This document shows, piece by piece, positions 1-8,000 of a stretch of DNA of 26,132 nucleotides. Below the pieces are notes generated by a model. The model saw only the letters and a list, made by a program, of their open reading frames with translations. It ran no database searches and was not told the origin of the DNA. The stretch comes from Colivivens sp963640465. Its GTDB lineage: Bacteria > Bacteroidota > Bacteroidia > Bacteroidales > Bacteroidaceae. A program made the position numbers and the translations under genes. Each line of letters opens with the position of its first letter. The stretch's first letter is position 1. The stretch spans positions 1 to 26,132 of the forward strand of contig CAVHYP010000038.1 of the NCBI GenBank assembly GCA_963640465.1. The letters run 5' to 3'.

Positions 1-92
1 ACCCGGCACAGATAGGCTTCCGTCTCTGCATAGACGAGAATTGGAGACAACAATTAAAGGATATGGATGCTGCAGAAGAAGAGGGTATATAA
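1..92 (+). CDS. SUMF1/FGE-sulfatase-domain protein, C-terminal end only
   Basis: The reading frame is open from base 3 and ends at the TAA at 90-92. It encodes about 29 residues beginning PAQIGFRLCIDENW and ending in an acidic tail (DAAEEEGI). The GFRL motif is the usual last strand of SUMF1 (formylglycine-generating-enzyme-like) domains and appears near the C-terminus of the downstream SUMF1 proteins (GLRL or GFRL). I read this as the end of a fifth SUMF1 protein whose body lies left of the window. Unlike its neighbours it has about 20 residues after the motif. Only the tail is visible, so its signal type and catalytic residues cannot be judged. Confidence 0.7.
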   Translation, partial: PAQIGFRLCIDENWRQQLKDMDAAEEEGI

Positions 93-136
93 TATAGCCC
101 TCTGTTTCACAAACAACTGCTTAAACACTCACTGTA

Positions 137-235
137 ATGGGACTATCGGACCTTCTCAAGCATGTGCTCAACTCATCTCAGACCCTGTCTGACCTGCAAG
201 GGATTGAGCCAAAGGCGAACGACCCATGGACATAG
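137..235 (+). CDS. Possible 32-residue ORF or gene remnant
   Basis: ATG at 137 opens a 32-codon frame (begins MGLSDLLKHVLNSSQ, ends NDPWT) that closes at TAG 233-235, just before a terminator-like hairpin. The composition is protein-like and the first part could form an amphipathic helix. There is no recognisable domain, no clear ribosome binding site and no promoter motif, so it could equally be a decayed fragment of an older gene in this duplicated locus. I do not recognise it. Confidence 0.2.
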   Translation: MGLSDLLKHVLNSSQTLSDLQGIEPKANDPWT

Positions 236-246
236 AATAAAAAGCG

Positions 247-275
247 GAGGGTCGATGCCGACTCTCAGTTTTTTA
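247..275 (+). terminator. Terminator-like hairpin before the SUMF1 operon
   Basis: GAG-G-GTCG (247-254) pairs with CGAC-T-CTC (259-266) around the loop ATGC, with one G.T pair, and is followed by AG and six T (269-274). It is placed to end transcription from the partial SUMF1 gene before the promoter at 289. Confidence 0.5.
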
Positions 276-288
276 TTAGCTATTCCCA

Positions 289-296
289 TACCTTTG
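289..296 (+). promoter_or_regulatory. Promoter -7 box (TACCTTTG) of the SUMF1/DUF6935 operon
   Basis: TACCTTTG matches the Bacteroidetes -7 consensus TAnnTTTG exactly and lies about 59 bp upstream of the ATG at 355. No good TTTG -33 box is seen at the usual distance; a T-tract occupies that area. No comparable motif occurs in the 9-54 bp gaps between the next four genes, which supports one transcript covering 355-4710. Confidence 0.6.
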
Positions 297-354
297 CGCT
301 AGAATAGCCGCACCCTAAGTGAGTATGAATGATACCCTTAAAAAGTAACACACA

Positions 355-969
355 ATGAAGTACCTCTCATATCTGTTTCTTAGCTTCCTGCTGTGTACCC
401 CTTGTATGGCACAGAACTGGGGAGCAATCGGGAAGAAAGTCCTGAAGGCGGCAAAATCCACCCTTGTGGACAATAAAACCAAGAGCGTGACGTTTGAATC
501 GCTCCCCACTACCCTCGACGAACTGAAGGCCATGCCTGGCGCCGATCTCACCGACGAGTATACCGTAGCGGCACTTGCCGTGGCTGTGCTGTGTAACTAC
601 GAGAACGACTCCGCCGAGACGTTCAGCATGATGGACTACCTCCGTGGGCCGGTGCCCCTTGACGTAAAAGACCAGCGGTTCATCCGCAACCATCTGGAGG
701 GCCATGGCTACATCGCCCGTTCGTATCTGAAAGGTGCCACGCCCGACAACAACTACACGCCCGCCACGCCTTACGTCGTGCAGATAACCGAGAACAGCTA
801 CTCACACTCAGAGAAAGGCTATGTGAAGCTGTTCATACTGACCTCCGGAGCTGACAGCCCACGGCCCATCACTCTCCGTCAGAAGGCAAGCACGGGACAG
901 TGGTTCGTGTATCGGATGTCTCTCCTCACCGATGTGCGCCATCCAAAGGAGGCCGACCCCTGGTCGTAA
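355..969 (+). CDS. Secreted DUF6935-like protein
   Basis: The 204-residue product starts with a Sec signal peptide (hydrophobic stretch 4-16; likely cleavage A19|Q20 before NWG). The region from about residue 45 to the end, with LPTTLDELKAMPGADLTDEY near its start, a GATPDNNYTP motif, a GADSPRPITLR motif and an end in DPWS, resembles DUF6935, a family of unknown function found in gut Firmicutes and Bacteroidetes. The family name is from memory and was not searched. No catalytic motif is apparent. The first ~32 residues are nearly the same as those of the next gene, a tandem SUMF1 protein, although the rest is unrelated, so the leader appears to have been shared by duplication or fusion. It is the first gene after the promoter at 289 and probably the first of a four-gene operon. 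Confidence 0.8.
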   Translation: MKYLSYLFLSFLLCTPCMAQNWGAIGKKVLKAAKSTLVDNKTKSVTFESLPTTLDELKAMPGADLTDEYTVAALAVAVLCNYENDSAETFSMMDYLRGPVPLDVKDQRFIRNHLEGHGYIARSYLKGATPDNNYTPATPYVVQITENSYSHSEKGYVKLFILTSGADSPRPITLRQKASTGQWFVYRMSLLTDVRHPKEADPWS

Positions 970-1015
970 ATACTTAAACATTTAATTTAGACTATACTTT
1001 TAAAAATATCAGGCA

Positions 1016-2695
1016 ATGAAACACCTCTCATACTTTGTCCTTGCTTCCATTTTGTGCATTCCTTGTATGGCACAGAACTGGGGCTCGATCGTGAAGAAAG
1101 GCTTAAAGGCTACCGTACAACAGCTGCAGACAAAGCAGACTCAGAAAGCTGCCAATCAGAATCAAGCGGCAACTGAGACGACTGCCCAATCTCAAACAGA
1201 GCAGAGTGCTCCCGTAGCTACAGATGACGTAATCACGATATCCGTCAATGGGGTATCGTTCGAAATGGTGAAAGTGGAAGCCGGCACATTCACCATGGGT
1301 GCTACGCCGGAGATGGAAGCACCTGTCAATGAGTTTTATGACGCAGAAAGGCCGGTCCATCAGGTGACGCTTACCAAAGACTACTATATGGGCAAGACCG
1401 AGGTGACGCAGGCTCTTTGGACAGCCGTAATGGGCAACAACCCTTCTGGGAACAAAGGCGACAGAAAGCCTGTGGACCAAGTGTCATGGAACGATTGCCA
1501 AACTTTCATCAAAAAGCTTAACGCTGCAACAGGCAAGAACTTTCGCCTGCCTACCGACGCAGAGTGGGAATTTGCCGCACGTGGAGGAAACAGAACCCGG
1601 CAGTATAAATACAGTGGCAACAATACCATAGATCTCGTCGCTTGGTATGGTGACAACAGTGGCCATGTGACGCATGATGTTGCGGCTAAGATGCCGAACG
1701 AACTCGGCATCTATGACATGTGTGGAAATGTGAGTGAATGGTGTTATGATGGGCTCGATGAATACACAGACTCTCCGCAGACCGATCCAATAGGAGCTTG
1801 GAGCGGGAGTGAACGCGCATATCGTGGAAGCAGCTGTACTTGGTCTGCTAATAGCTGCCGCATTTCGTTCAGGGACTGTTTGCCAAGTACAGCAAGAGGT
1901 GAGGCTCACGGTCTCCGTCTCGCCATCACTGCCGACAGTGCGCCGTCTGCAAAGCAGACTGCATCAAAAGCCCGTGGGGCTAACGAACTGTCGTATTCCA
2001 ATGGCGTGCTGACAGTAAAAGGCATCCGTTACGAGATGGCGAAGGTCGAACCGGGTACATTCACCATGGGGGCAATGGCTGGAGACGCCGATGCTTACGG
2101 CGAGGAAAAGCCGGCACATAAGGTGACTCTGACCAAAGGTTACTATATAGGCAAGACTGAAGTGACACAGGCATTGTGGACAGCAGTGATGGGCGACAAT
2201 CCATCGTTCAACACTGGTAACAACTTGCCAGTAGATCAAGTGTCATGGAATGATTGCCAGAAATTCCTGTCCAAGCTCAATGCTGTAACGGGCAAGAAAT
2301 TCCGCTTGCCCACAGAGGCGGAATGGGAGTTTGCTGCTCGTGGAGGCAACAGCTCCAAGCACTTCATGTATAGCGGCAGCAACAATATAGATGGTGTGGC
2401 TTGGTATGAAGAAAACAGCAATAGTACCACACACGACGTAGCGACCAAGCAGCCCAACGAGCTTGGCATCTACGACATGACAGGAAATGTCTGGGAATGG
2501 TGCCAAGACTGGGACGGATACTACAGCAGCAATGCGCAGACTAATCCCACAGGTCCTGCGAGTGGAGAATATCGCGTGCACCGTGGTGGAGGCTATAGCT
2601 TTCCTGGTTCGGGCTGTCGCATTTCGACTCGCCTGAGTTCCATCCCCGACGAGGGTCTCGCATATATTGGCCTCCGCCTCGTACTCTCCGAATAA
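1016..2695 (+). CDS. Secreted protein with two tandem SUMF1/FGE-sulfatase domains
   Basis: 559 residues. A signal peptide (1-19, cleavage before QNWG) is followed by a Gln/Thr-rich linker (about 30-70), SUMF1 domain 1 (about 72-303), a short Ser/Ala linker, and SUMF1 domain 2 (about 325-559). Both domains carry the family landmarks GTFTMGA, TEVTQALWTAVMG, FRLPT-AEWEFAARGG and NELGIYDM-GNV-EWC. In catalytic FGE two cysteines five residues apart in the RGGS-x2-C-x4-C segment bind copper and do chemistry. Here only the second is kept (C281 and C534); the first position is Trp in domain 1 and Phe in domain 2. Formylglycine formation is therefore unlikely; a binding or structural role, or another chemistry as in EgtB/PvdO relatives, is possible. 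The gene starts 46 bp after its neighbour and is probably co-transcribed. Confidence 0.9.
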   Translation: MKHLSYFVLASILCIPCMAQNWGSIVKKGLKATVQQLQTKQTQKAANQNQAATETTAQSQTEQSAPVATDDVITISVNGVSFEMVKVEAGTFTMGATPEMEAPVNEFYDAERPVHQVTLTKDYYMGKTEVTQALWTAVMGNNPSGNKGDRKPVDQVSWNDCQTFIKKLNAATGKNFRLPTDAEWEFAARGGNRTRQYKYSGNNTIDLVAWYGDNSGHVTHDVAAKMPNELGIYDMCGNVSEWCYDGLDEYTDSPQTDPIGAWSGSERAYRGSSCTWSANSCRISFRDCLPSTARGEAHGLRLAITADSAPSAKQTASKARGANELSYSNGVLTVKGIRYEMAKVEPGTFTMGAMAGDADAYGEEKPAHKVTLTKGYYIGKTEVTQALWTAVMGDNPSFNTGNNLPVDQVSWNDCQKFLSKLNAVTGKKFRLPTEAEWEFAARGGNSSKHFMYSGSNNIDGVAWYEENSNSTTHDVATKQPNELGIYDMTGNVWEWCQDWDGYYSSNAQTNPTGPASGEYRVHRGGGYSFPGSGCRISTRLSSIPDEGLAYIGLRLVLSE

Positions 2696-2724
2696 GTATT
2701 GACATTTTAATTTAGATGACAATT

Positions 2725-3684
2725 ATGAAGAAAACACTGATAGCATTAGCGGCTGCTTGCATCCTCATGGCATGTGGCAATGGCAAGAAAGCGAATCAGC
2801 AGGCTGCCGACAGTACAGCAGTAACTGCAGTTGAAGAACAGATTGTACCCGATGTGCCTAAAGATACGTTTGTCTTTGAGAACGACATCAGCAAATTCGA
2901 CCATGGTACGGGTGTGTTAACGGTAAAAGGTGTTCACTACGATATGGCATACGTCACTTGCGGTACGTTTACCATGGGTGCCGCTGCCGATGATGCTGAC
3001 GCAAGAGAAGATGAGAGGCCGTCCCATAAGGTGACGATTACCCACGACTACTATATAGGCAAGACAGAGGTGACTGTGGGCTTTTGGAAAGCTGTGATGG
3101 GCAGCAATCCTCCGGGCAACCTGGAACTTCCGGACAACTGCCCTGTGCAGAATGTGTCGTGGGAACAATGCCAGGAGTTCGCCGGTGCCTTATTCCATCT
3201 ACAGCAATGTGGTGAACTCGAGGATTGGAACCTTCCTACAGAAGCCGAATGGGAGTTTGCTGCCAGAGGTGGCAACAAGTCCAAGGGCTACAAGTATAGT
3301 GGCAGCAACAATCTGGACGACGTGGCTTGGTACACGAAAAACTTCTATAATCATGATGAAGATGCATTCCAAGGTGATTATCCTCAGGTCGCACTCAAGA
3401 AGCCCAATGAACTTGGCATCTACGACATGAGCGGTAGTGTGGACGAATGGTGCTTGGACCAGTATGGAGCATACACCGACGAGGCACAGGAAGACCCGCG
3501 TTTTTTGGACCTTGAAGCGGCTGATATCTGTGTTTTGCGTGGTGGCAATCATCTTAGCGAAGCTGGATCTTGTCGGGTCACGGCCCGTTCCTCAAGAATG
3601 GCGACAGAGGAATCTAATCCTTTAACCGGTTTCCGCCTTGTCTACAGGTACTACAGACAAGACGACTGCGAGGACGAATGGTGA
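2725..3684 (+). CDS. SUMF1-domain lipoprotein
   Basis: 319 residues from the ATG at 2725. An in-frame ATG at 2716 would add three residues, but the paralogue at 3739 starts directly with MKK, so 2725 is preferred. The N-terminus is a lipoprotein signal (LMAC lipobox, lipidated C17) without acidic residues right after the cysteine. A low-complexity linker leads to one SUMF1 domain (about 70-310) with GTFTMGA, IGKTEVT, LPTEAEWEFAARGG and NELGIYDMSG. It is the most diverged copy: the normal GNVWEW motif reads GSVDEW, and the active-site segment RGGNHLSEAGSC has Ser where FGE has its first catalytic Cys. The C-terminus extends past the fold with a charged tail (RYYRQDDCEDEW). It begins about 20-30 bp after the tandem SUMF1 gene and is probably in the same operon. 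Confidence 0.85.
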   Translation: MKKTLIALAAACILMACGNGKKANQQAADSTAVTAVEEQIVPDVPKDTFVFENDISKFDHGTGVLTVKGVHYDMAYVTCGTFTMGAAADDADAREDERPSHKVTITHDYYIGKTEVTVGFWKAVMGSNPPGNLELPDNCPVQNVSWEQCQEFAGALFHLQQCGELEDWNLPTEAEWEFAARGGNKSKGYKYSGSNNLDDVAWYTKNFYNHDEDAFQGDYPQVALKKPNELGIYDMSGSVDEWCLDQYGAYTDEAQEDPRFLDLEAADICVLRGGNHLSEAGSCRVTARSSRMATEESNPLTGFRLVYRYYRQDDCEDEW

Positions 3685-3738
3685 CATTAATCAATCGGAA
3701 TTGAAACCTACACAATTCCAAACAATAAAGTCAAACGT

Positions 3739-4710
3739 ATGAAGAAAATATTTATAGCGCTGTTTGCTGCTTGCACCCTCATGGCATGTGGCAATGGCAA
3801 GACAACAAAGCAACAGACCGCCGACAGCACGGCAGTCGAAACAGAGGATCAAACGACGGCAGAGGAAGAGGAGATGGCTGAGGAACAGTCGGATTCATTA
3901 CTTGTGACGTTTTACACCGGTGATGAAGAGTGGCTAAGCTCACCCTATCCCGCCATAGATATGGAAGACCCGTATCATGGCATGGAACTTATGTACCAGT
4001 TTGTGAAGGTAGAAGCCGGAACCTTCACCATGGGTGCGACACCTGAGATGGAGAACCCCAATGCCGACGAACAGCCTGCCCACCAGGTCACGATCTCGAA
4101 AGACTTCTACATAGGAGAAACTGAAGTGCCCCAACGCGTATGGATAGCCGTGATGGGCTACAATCCGTCGGAGTTCAAGGACGTCCCGGACGATAGACAC
4201 GACTTCGAAAACAGACCGGTGGAACGGGTGACATGGAAAGAAGTCCATACCTTCATCGCAAGGCTCAATAAGGCTACAGGCAAGAAGTTCCGCTTGCCCA
4301 CAGAGGCAGAATGGGAATTTGCGGCACGGGGCGGAAACAAGTCGAAGCACTACCAATACAGTGGAGGCAACGTTTCCTATAAAGTGGCACGGTATGACTG
4401 GGAAGATGACTCTGATGATGTGGACAATCGTATGTTTAGGAATGTGGGAACGATGGAACCGAATGAACTGGGACTCTACGACATGAGCGGCAACGTATGG
4501 GAATGGTGCTCCGACTGGTATGGTCCCTACAGCAGCGAGGCGCAGACCGACCCCAAAGGCCCTGCGACGGGAGAATACCGTGTTGTTCGTAGCGGCGGCA
4601 CCACTGAGCACGACTGCCGCAACTCAGCCCGCATGCAAGGCAACCCCGAACTGGGAGGTGCCGACGTTGCCGGCATTGGCTTCCGTCTGGCTCTTTCCGA
4701 ATGGCGATAA
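3739..4710 (+). CDS. SUMF1-domain lipoprotein
   Basis: 323 residues. The lipoprotein signal (LMACGNGK, lipidated C17) is nearly the same as in the preceding gene, including the following QQ-ADSTAV segment. An acidic linker (TAEEEEMAEEQSD, about 45-57) precedes one SUMF1 domain (about 85-322) with GTFTMGATPEMENP, LPTEAEWEFAARGG, NELGLYDMSGNVWEWC and a final GFRLALSE. The segment matching the FGE active site reads RSGGTTEHDCRN: it is two residues shorter than in the neighbours and again has a single Cys, so FGE-type catalysis is doubtful. Last gene of the operon; a strong hairpin follows at 4724. The product is likely anchored in the outer or inner membrane facing the periplasm. Confidence 0.88.
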   Translation: MKKIFIALFAACTLMACGNGKTTKQQTADSTAVETEDQTTAEEEEMAEEQSDSLLVTFYTGDEEWLSSPYPAIDMEDPYHGMELMYQFVKVEAGTFTMGATPEMENPNADEQPAHQVTISKDFYIGETEVPQRVWIAVMGYNPSEFKDVPDDRHDFENRPVERVTWKEVHTFIARLNKATGKKFRLPTEAEWEFAARGGNKSKHYQYSGGNVSYKVARYDWEDDSDDVDNRMFRNVGTMEPNELGLYDMSGNVWEWCSDWYGPYSSEAQTDPKGPATGEYRVVRSGGTTEHDCRNSARMQGNPELGGADVAGIGFRLALSEWR

Positions 4711-4723
4711 TATAAAGCTTGAC

Positions 4724-4760
4724 AATAGGAGCCAGCTTTCAGAGAAAGCTGGCTCCTATT
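4724..4760. terminator. Bidirectional hairpin terminator between convergent genes
   Basis: A perfect 17-bp inverted repeat (4724-4740 with 4744-4760) has a three-base AGA loop. It lies between the SUMF1 operon (stop 4710) and the convergent lyase gene (stop 4838). The outer pairs are AATA/TATT, giving a short U-tract in each direction, so it can serve both strands. Confidence 0.75.
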
Positions 4761-4837
4761 CCAGCTCTCTGTTCTGCACACCCATCCGGATGAATTAGCG
4801 AATATTAGCTTTGCGCAAATTACAGTGTAATCCACTC

Positions 4838-5008
4838 TCAATGTACACGCATAAACTCATAGATTTGCAGTACATCCTGGGAGTCGACTGTCTCGTCCCG
4901 GTTCACGTCCTCGACTGTATCGGCACTGACACCAGCTGCTGACGACATGAAGCGATAGACGGCAAGCACGTCCTGGGAATCGACTGTCCCGTCCTGATTC
5001 ACGTCCTC
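4838..5008 (-). other. Dockerin type I-like module (C-terminus of the lyase)
   Basis: Residues about 1172-1227 of the lyase contain two calcium-loop repeats, DVNQDGTVDSQDV and DVNRDETVDSQDV, each followed by a short hydrophobic helix (LAVYRFM, LQIYEFM). Asp/Asn spacing fits the dockerin F-hand loop. The two repeats are also similar at nucleotide level, suggesting a recent internal duplication. Confidence 0.7.
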
Positions 5009-8000
5009 TGCCTCGTACTTCACTACAGGTACCAACTCGAACGGATACTCGGTGAGGGCATCGGAACCACCAAACGTGATGGCACCAGAGGTATTGACTA
5101 TCCAATAGGTTCCGTCGTTATTGTAGAAATTCACATAATCGGTACCTGCAGCCTTCGTGATACGATGAGGACGGAATGTGCGCTTGATCATCGAACCGGC
5201 TGCTGTGAGATAGAGACTGTCGCTGACGGACATGAAGTCGTAGCGGGCTGCAGTGGTACGGTTGATGTGCCAAATCTGGGTGGCTGACGGAGATGTTTTG
5301 GTTCCGATGAATGTCTTGAAGACTGGAGCTGCAACAGTGCTGTCGGCATTCTCATTGGTGAGATAAGTGCCGCTGTTGCGGTGACGGATATAGTAGTCAC
5401 CGGGCTCAATCAGCTCATCGGACTTGGGATGGACAAATATGCTGAAGTCAACGGTGGCGAGGACTTCACCGCCAATCAAATACTGGAGTTGCGGGAACAC
5501 GCTTTCTTCGATGGAGGGGAGTGTAAGGGATTGTTCTGTCGACACCTTCTCACCATTGACGGTCCACACGAAGTCGCCGCATGCCTGTGTTCCAACCGGA
5601 GACGGGCTAAGCACAACACTGTCGCCCGACTGCACGACTTTTGAACTGGTATTGGAGTAGGTTGTGCTTTCTACCACGATATTGGGAATCACGTTCTGCA
5701 CGTTCAGGTGGAATGTAGCCATGGACTGGGTGCCTGCCTGATTGGTGAAGATGACACTGATGTCACGGCTTGTAGTAATGGACGGAATGGTGATGGTGGA
5801 CGAGGTCTGTCCGTTGTCCCAAAGTAGGGATCCCCAACCGCCGGTGCCGTCAGCATAGAGGGTGACGGTACTTCCATAGTTGACGTTGGCTGATGTAGCG
5901 CTGACTCCGTTGATAGACTGATTGATAGTGGACGGAACGTTATCGCCCTGCACTGCAATGGAGAATACTTGTTCGCTCTTCACTCCACGGTCGTTGGTAT
6001 AGGTGACACGGTAGACTCGGGACTTGTCGGCAGTGACGGTGATGTTGCGTGTGGTTTCACCTGTTTCCCACTGCCACAGTCCGGTGTCGATGACTGAATC
6101 TGGTATTTGCGGCTGAAGGGTGATAACCGTTCCGGCTGCGAATCCAGGGTTGACAGTTGAGGAGAATGTATTGACGAGTCCACCCAATTCATTGTGGTCG
6201 ATGGTCTTTCCGTTGTATGTAATCTTTCCGGACATCTCGGTCGGCACCCTGCTGGCTGGAGCAAGTCCGTCGTAGGTGTTCATGAGAACGGAATAGCCAA
6301 GATGGTCGTAGCCACCGCTCGTGGCGCCCAGGCCTCCAGCATCGATTCCCATCTGCTCGTATGCCTTCTTGGAGAACGGCATCTTAACGCCCTTGATGCC
6401 TTCGTAGTGTCCAATCACCGTACCCCAGTAATTGCGCATCTGAGCACCCAAGGCTGGTCCGGTCATAGTCCAGCAACGGCTATCAGTATAGTAGATTCCA
6501 TTAGTACCATATTTATAGTTGGTCCAGGGCAGTCCCTGCACGCTCTGTGTCTGGGCTGCTATGTATTCGATTCCGGCTGCAAGGCGGTGATCCATATAGG
6601 CAAAGAGGTCGTCGCCTTGGTTCCATACCTGATGAGCTATATCGACAGCCAGTCCGGCTGCCATTGCAGCATGTCCGGTGTCGCGTCCGCTCTCGTTCAT
6701 CTGTCCGAGCTTTCCGTAGGCTCCGGTCTCCAGGTCGGACTCGGATGTGGTCACGATGAGGTTGCCCCAAAACTCGGTCAGTCCATCATTGAGTATCGGG
6801 TCGGAAGTACGCGGGTCAGTGAATGTGCCTACTTGGTCGTACTTGATGAACGAAAGTCCCTGATTATAGATGAAGACATCATCACAAAGCACTCCGATAC
6901 TCAGCACTGCAAGTGCATTGCACAGTCCCCAGTTCGACCAATAGTGTCCGGGCGCCTGCCACCACTTGCCAGTGTTTGCCCATGTGCCGTTTCTTCCACG
7001 GAGGAATCCTATGCATTTGGGATACCACACATCGAGCATCCAGCGACGGAACGTCTGGAAGTCTTCCTGACTCCATCCTTCATAATCGCGCACAAGTTCG
7101 GCTGCCTGCGCAAACTGATAGCCGTAGAGTCCTGCTGCCAGTGCATAGTTGGAATCACCGCTTACATTTTTTGTGGTACGTGCCCAAGCCATGAGCACAT
7201 CGACCGCATGTTTGGCGTTGGCTTCTGTCCCTTCAATCTTCCAGCGCAGAGCATTCTGATAGGCAATCGTGGCTCCGCGGGCAGCATTGATGTAATTTTG
7301 TCCGCTGCTGCCACCTCTGACGATGGTTTCCACGGGCCATGTGGAGCAACCCGACTGTGCGAATTCTGCGGTCTTCAATATCTTGTAGGCTGCGGTCACG
7401 GTCTCGTTGCCGTCAGTAAGTTGTTGCTTGATGCGATCGAAGTCTGCCTGTGTGTGGAGTCCTCCCGGATGCTTGAATCCGCGGTTGACGTCATAAGAAC
7501 TGACCACATTGGAGGTGTCGAACAGTATGCCTTTCGTGGCAATGAACTTGGTCTTTGCCTCTGCCAGGGCTGTCTTGTATTCATCGACGATCGTTTGGTT
7601 TGCCTTATTCTCGCTGATGAGGTATTCAGCCATGTTGATCGCATCCTGGAATTCGAGNNNNNNNNNNTCGAGAGTTGCTGATGGCGGATAGTTGTTGAGG
7701 TTAAGTCCCAGCAAGTAGGTCTTGGCACTGTTGACAGCTGTCTGCAAGGCAGTGAAGTCGCCGTCGCCTCCATATCGGTACTCATACTCAAGACTGTCGG
7801 TGAAGGCAGCAAGGGACTTTACGCTGTCGAGAGTCAAAGCTCCGTCGTAGATGCAGAAGTCGTAGACCATAGTGCCGTTGAGATAGCTGTCGGCGCTGAA
7901 CGGTGGACGGCCTATCCAGTTGTAGTAAACAGAAGCTGAAGCGAAGTTCTCGGTGTTCTTCGGCATTGAGGCTGACCCCACCAACTTGCCGTTTATATAG

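Noticed and set aside
3940..4611. 223-codon minus-strand frame opposite a SUMF1 lipoprotein
   Set aside because: Shadow of the conserved SUMF1 domain; similar antisense frames appear opposite the other SUMF1 copies for the same reason.
4806..4813. TAGCTTTG, a -7-like motif on the plus strand after the SUMF1 operon
   Set aside because: No -33 box, and it would only drive antisense transcription into the lyase gene; a chance match is likely in AT-rich DNA.
6194..7681. 495-codon open frame on the plus strand opposite the lyase
   Set aside because: It crosses the N-run and lies entirely opposite well-supported lyase domains; it has no promoter or known motif.
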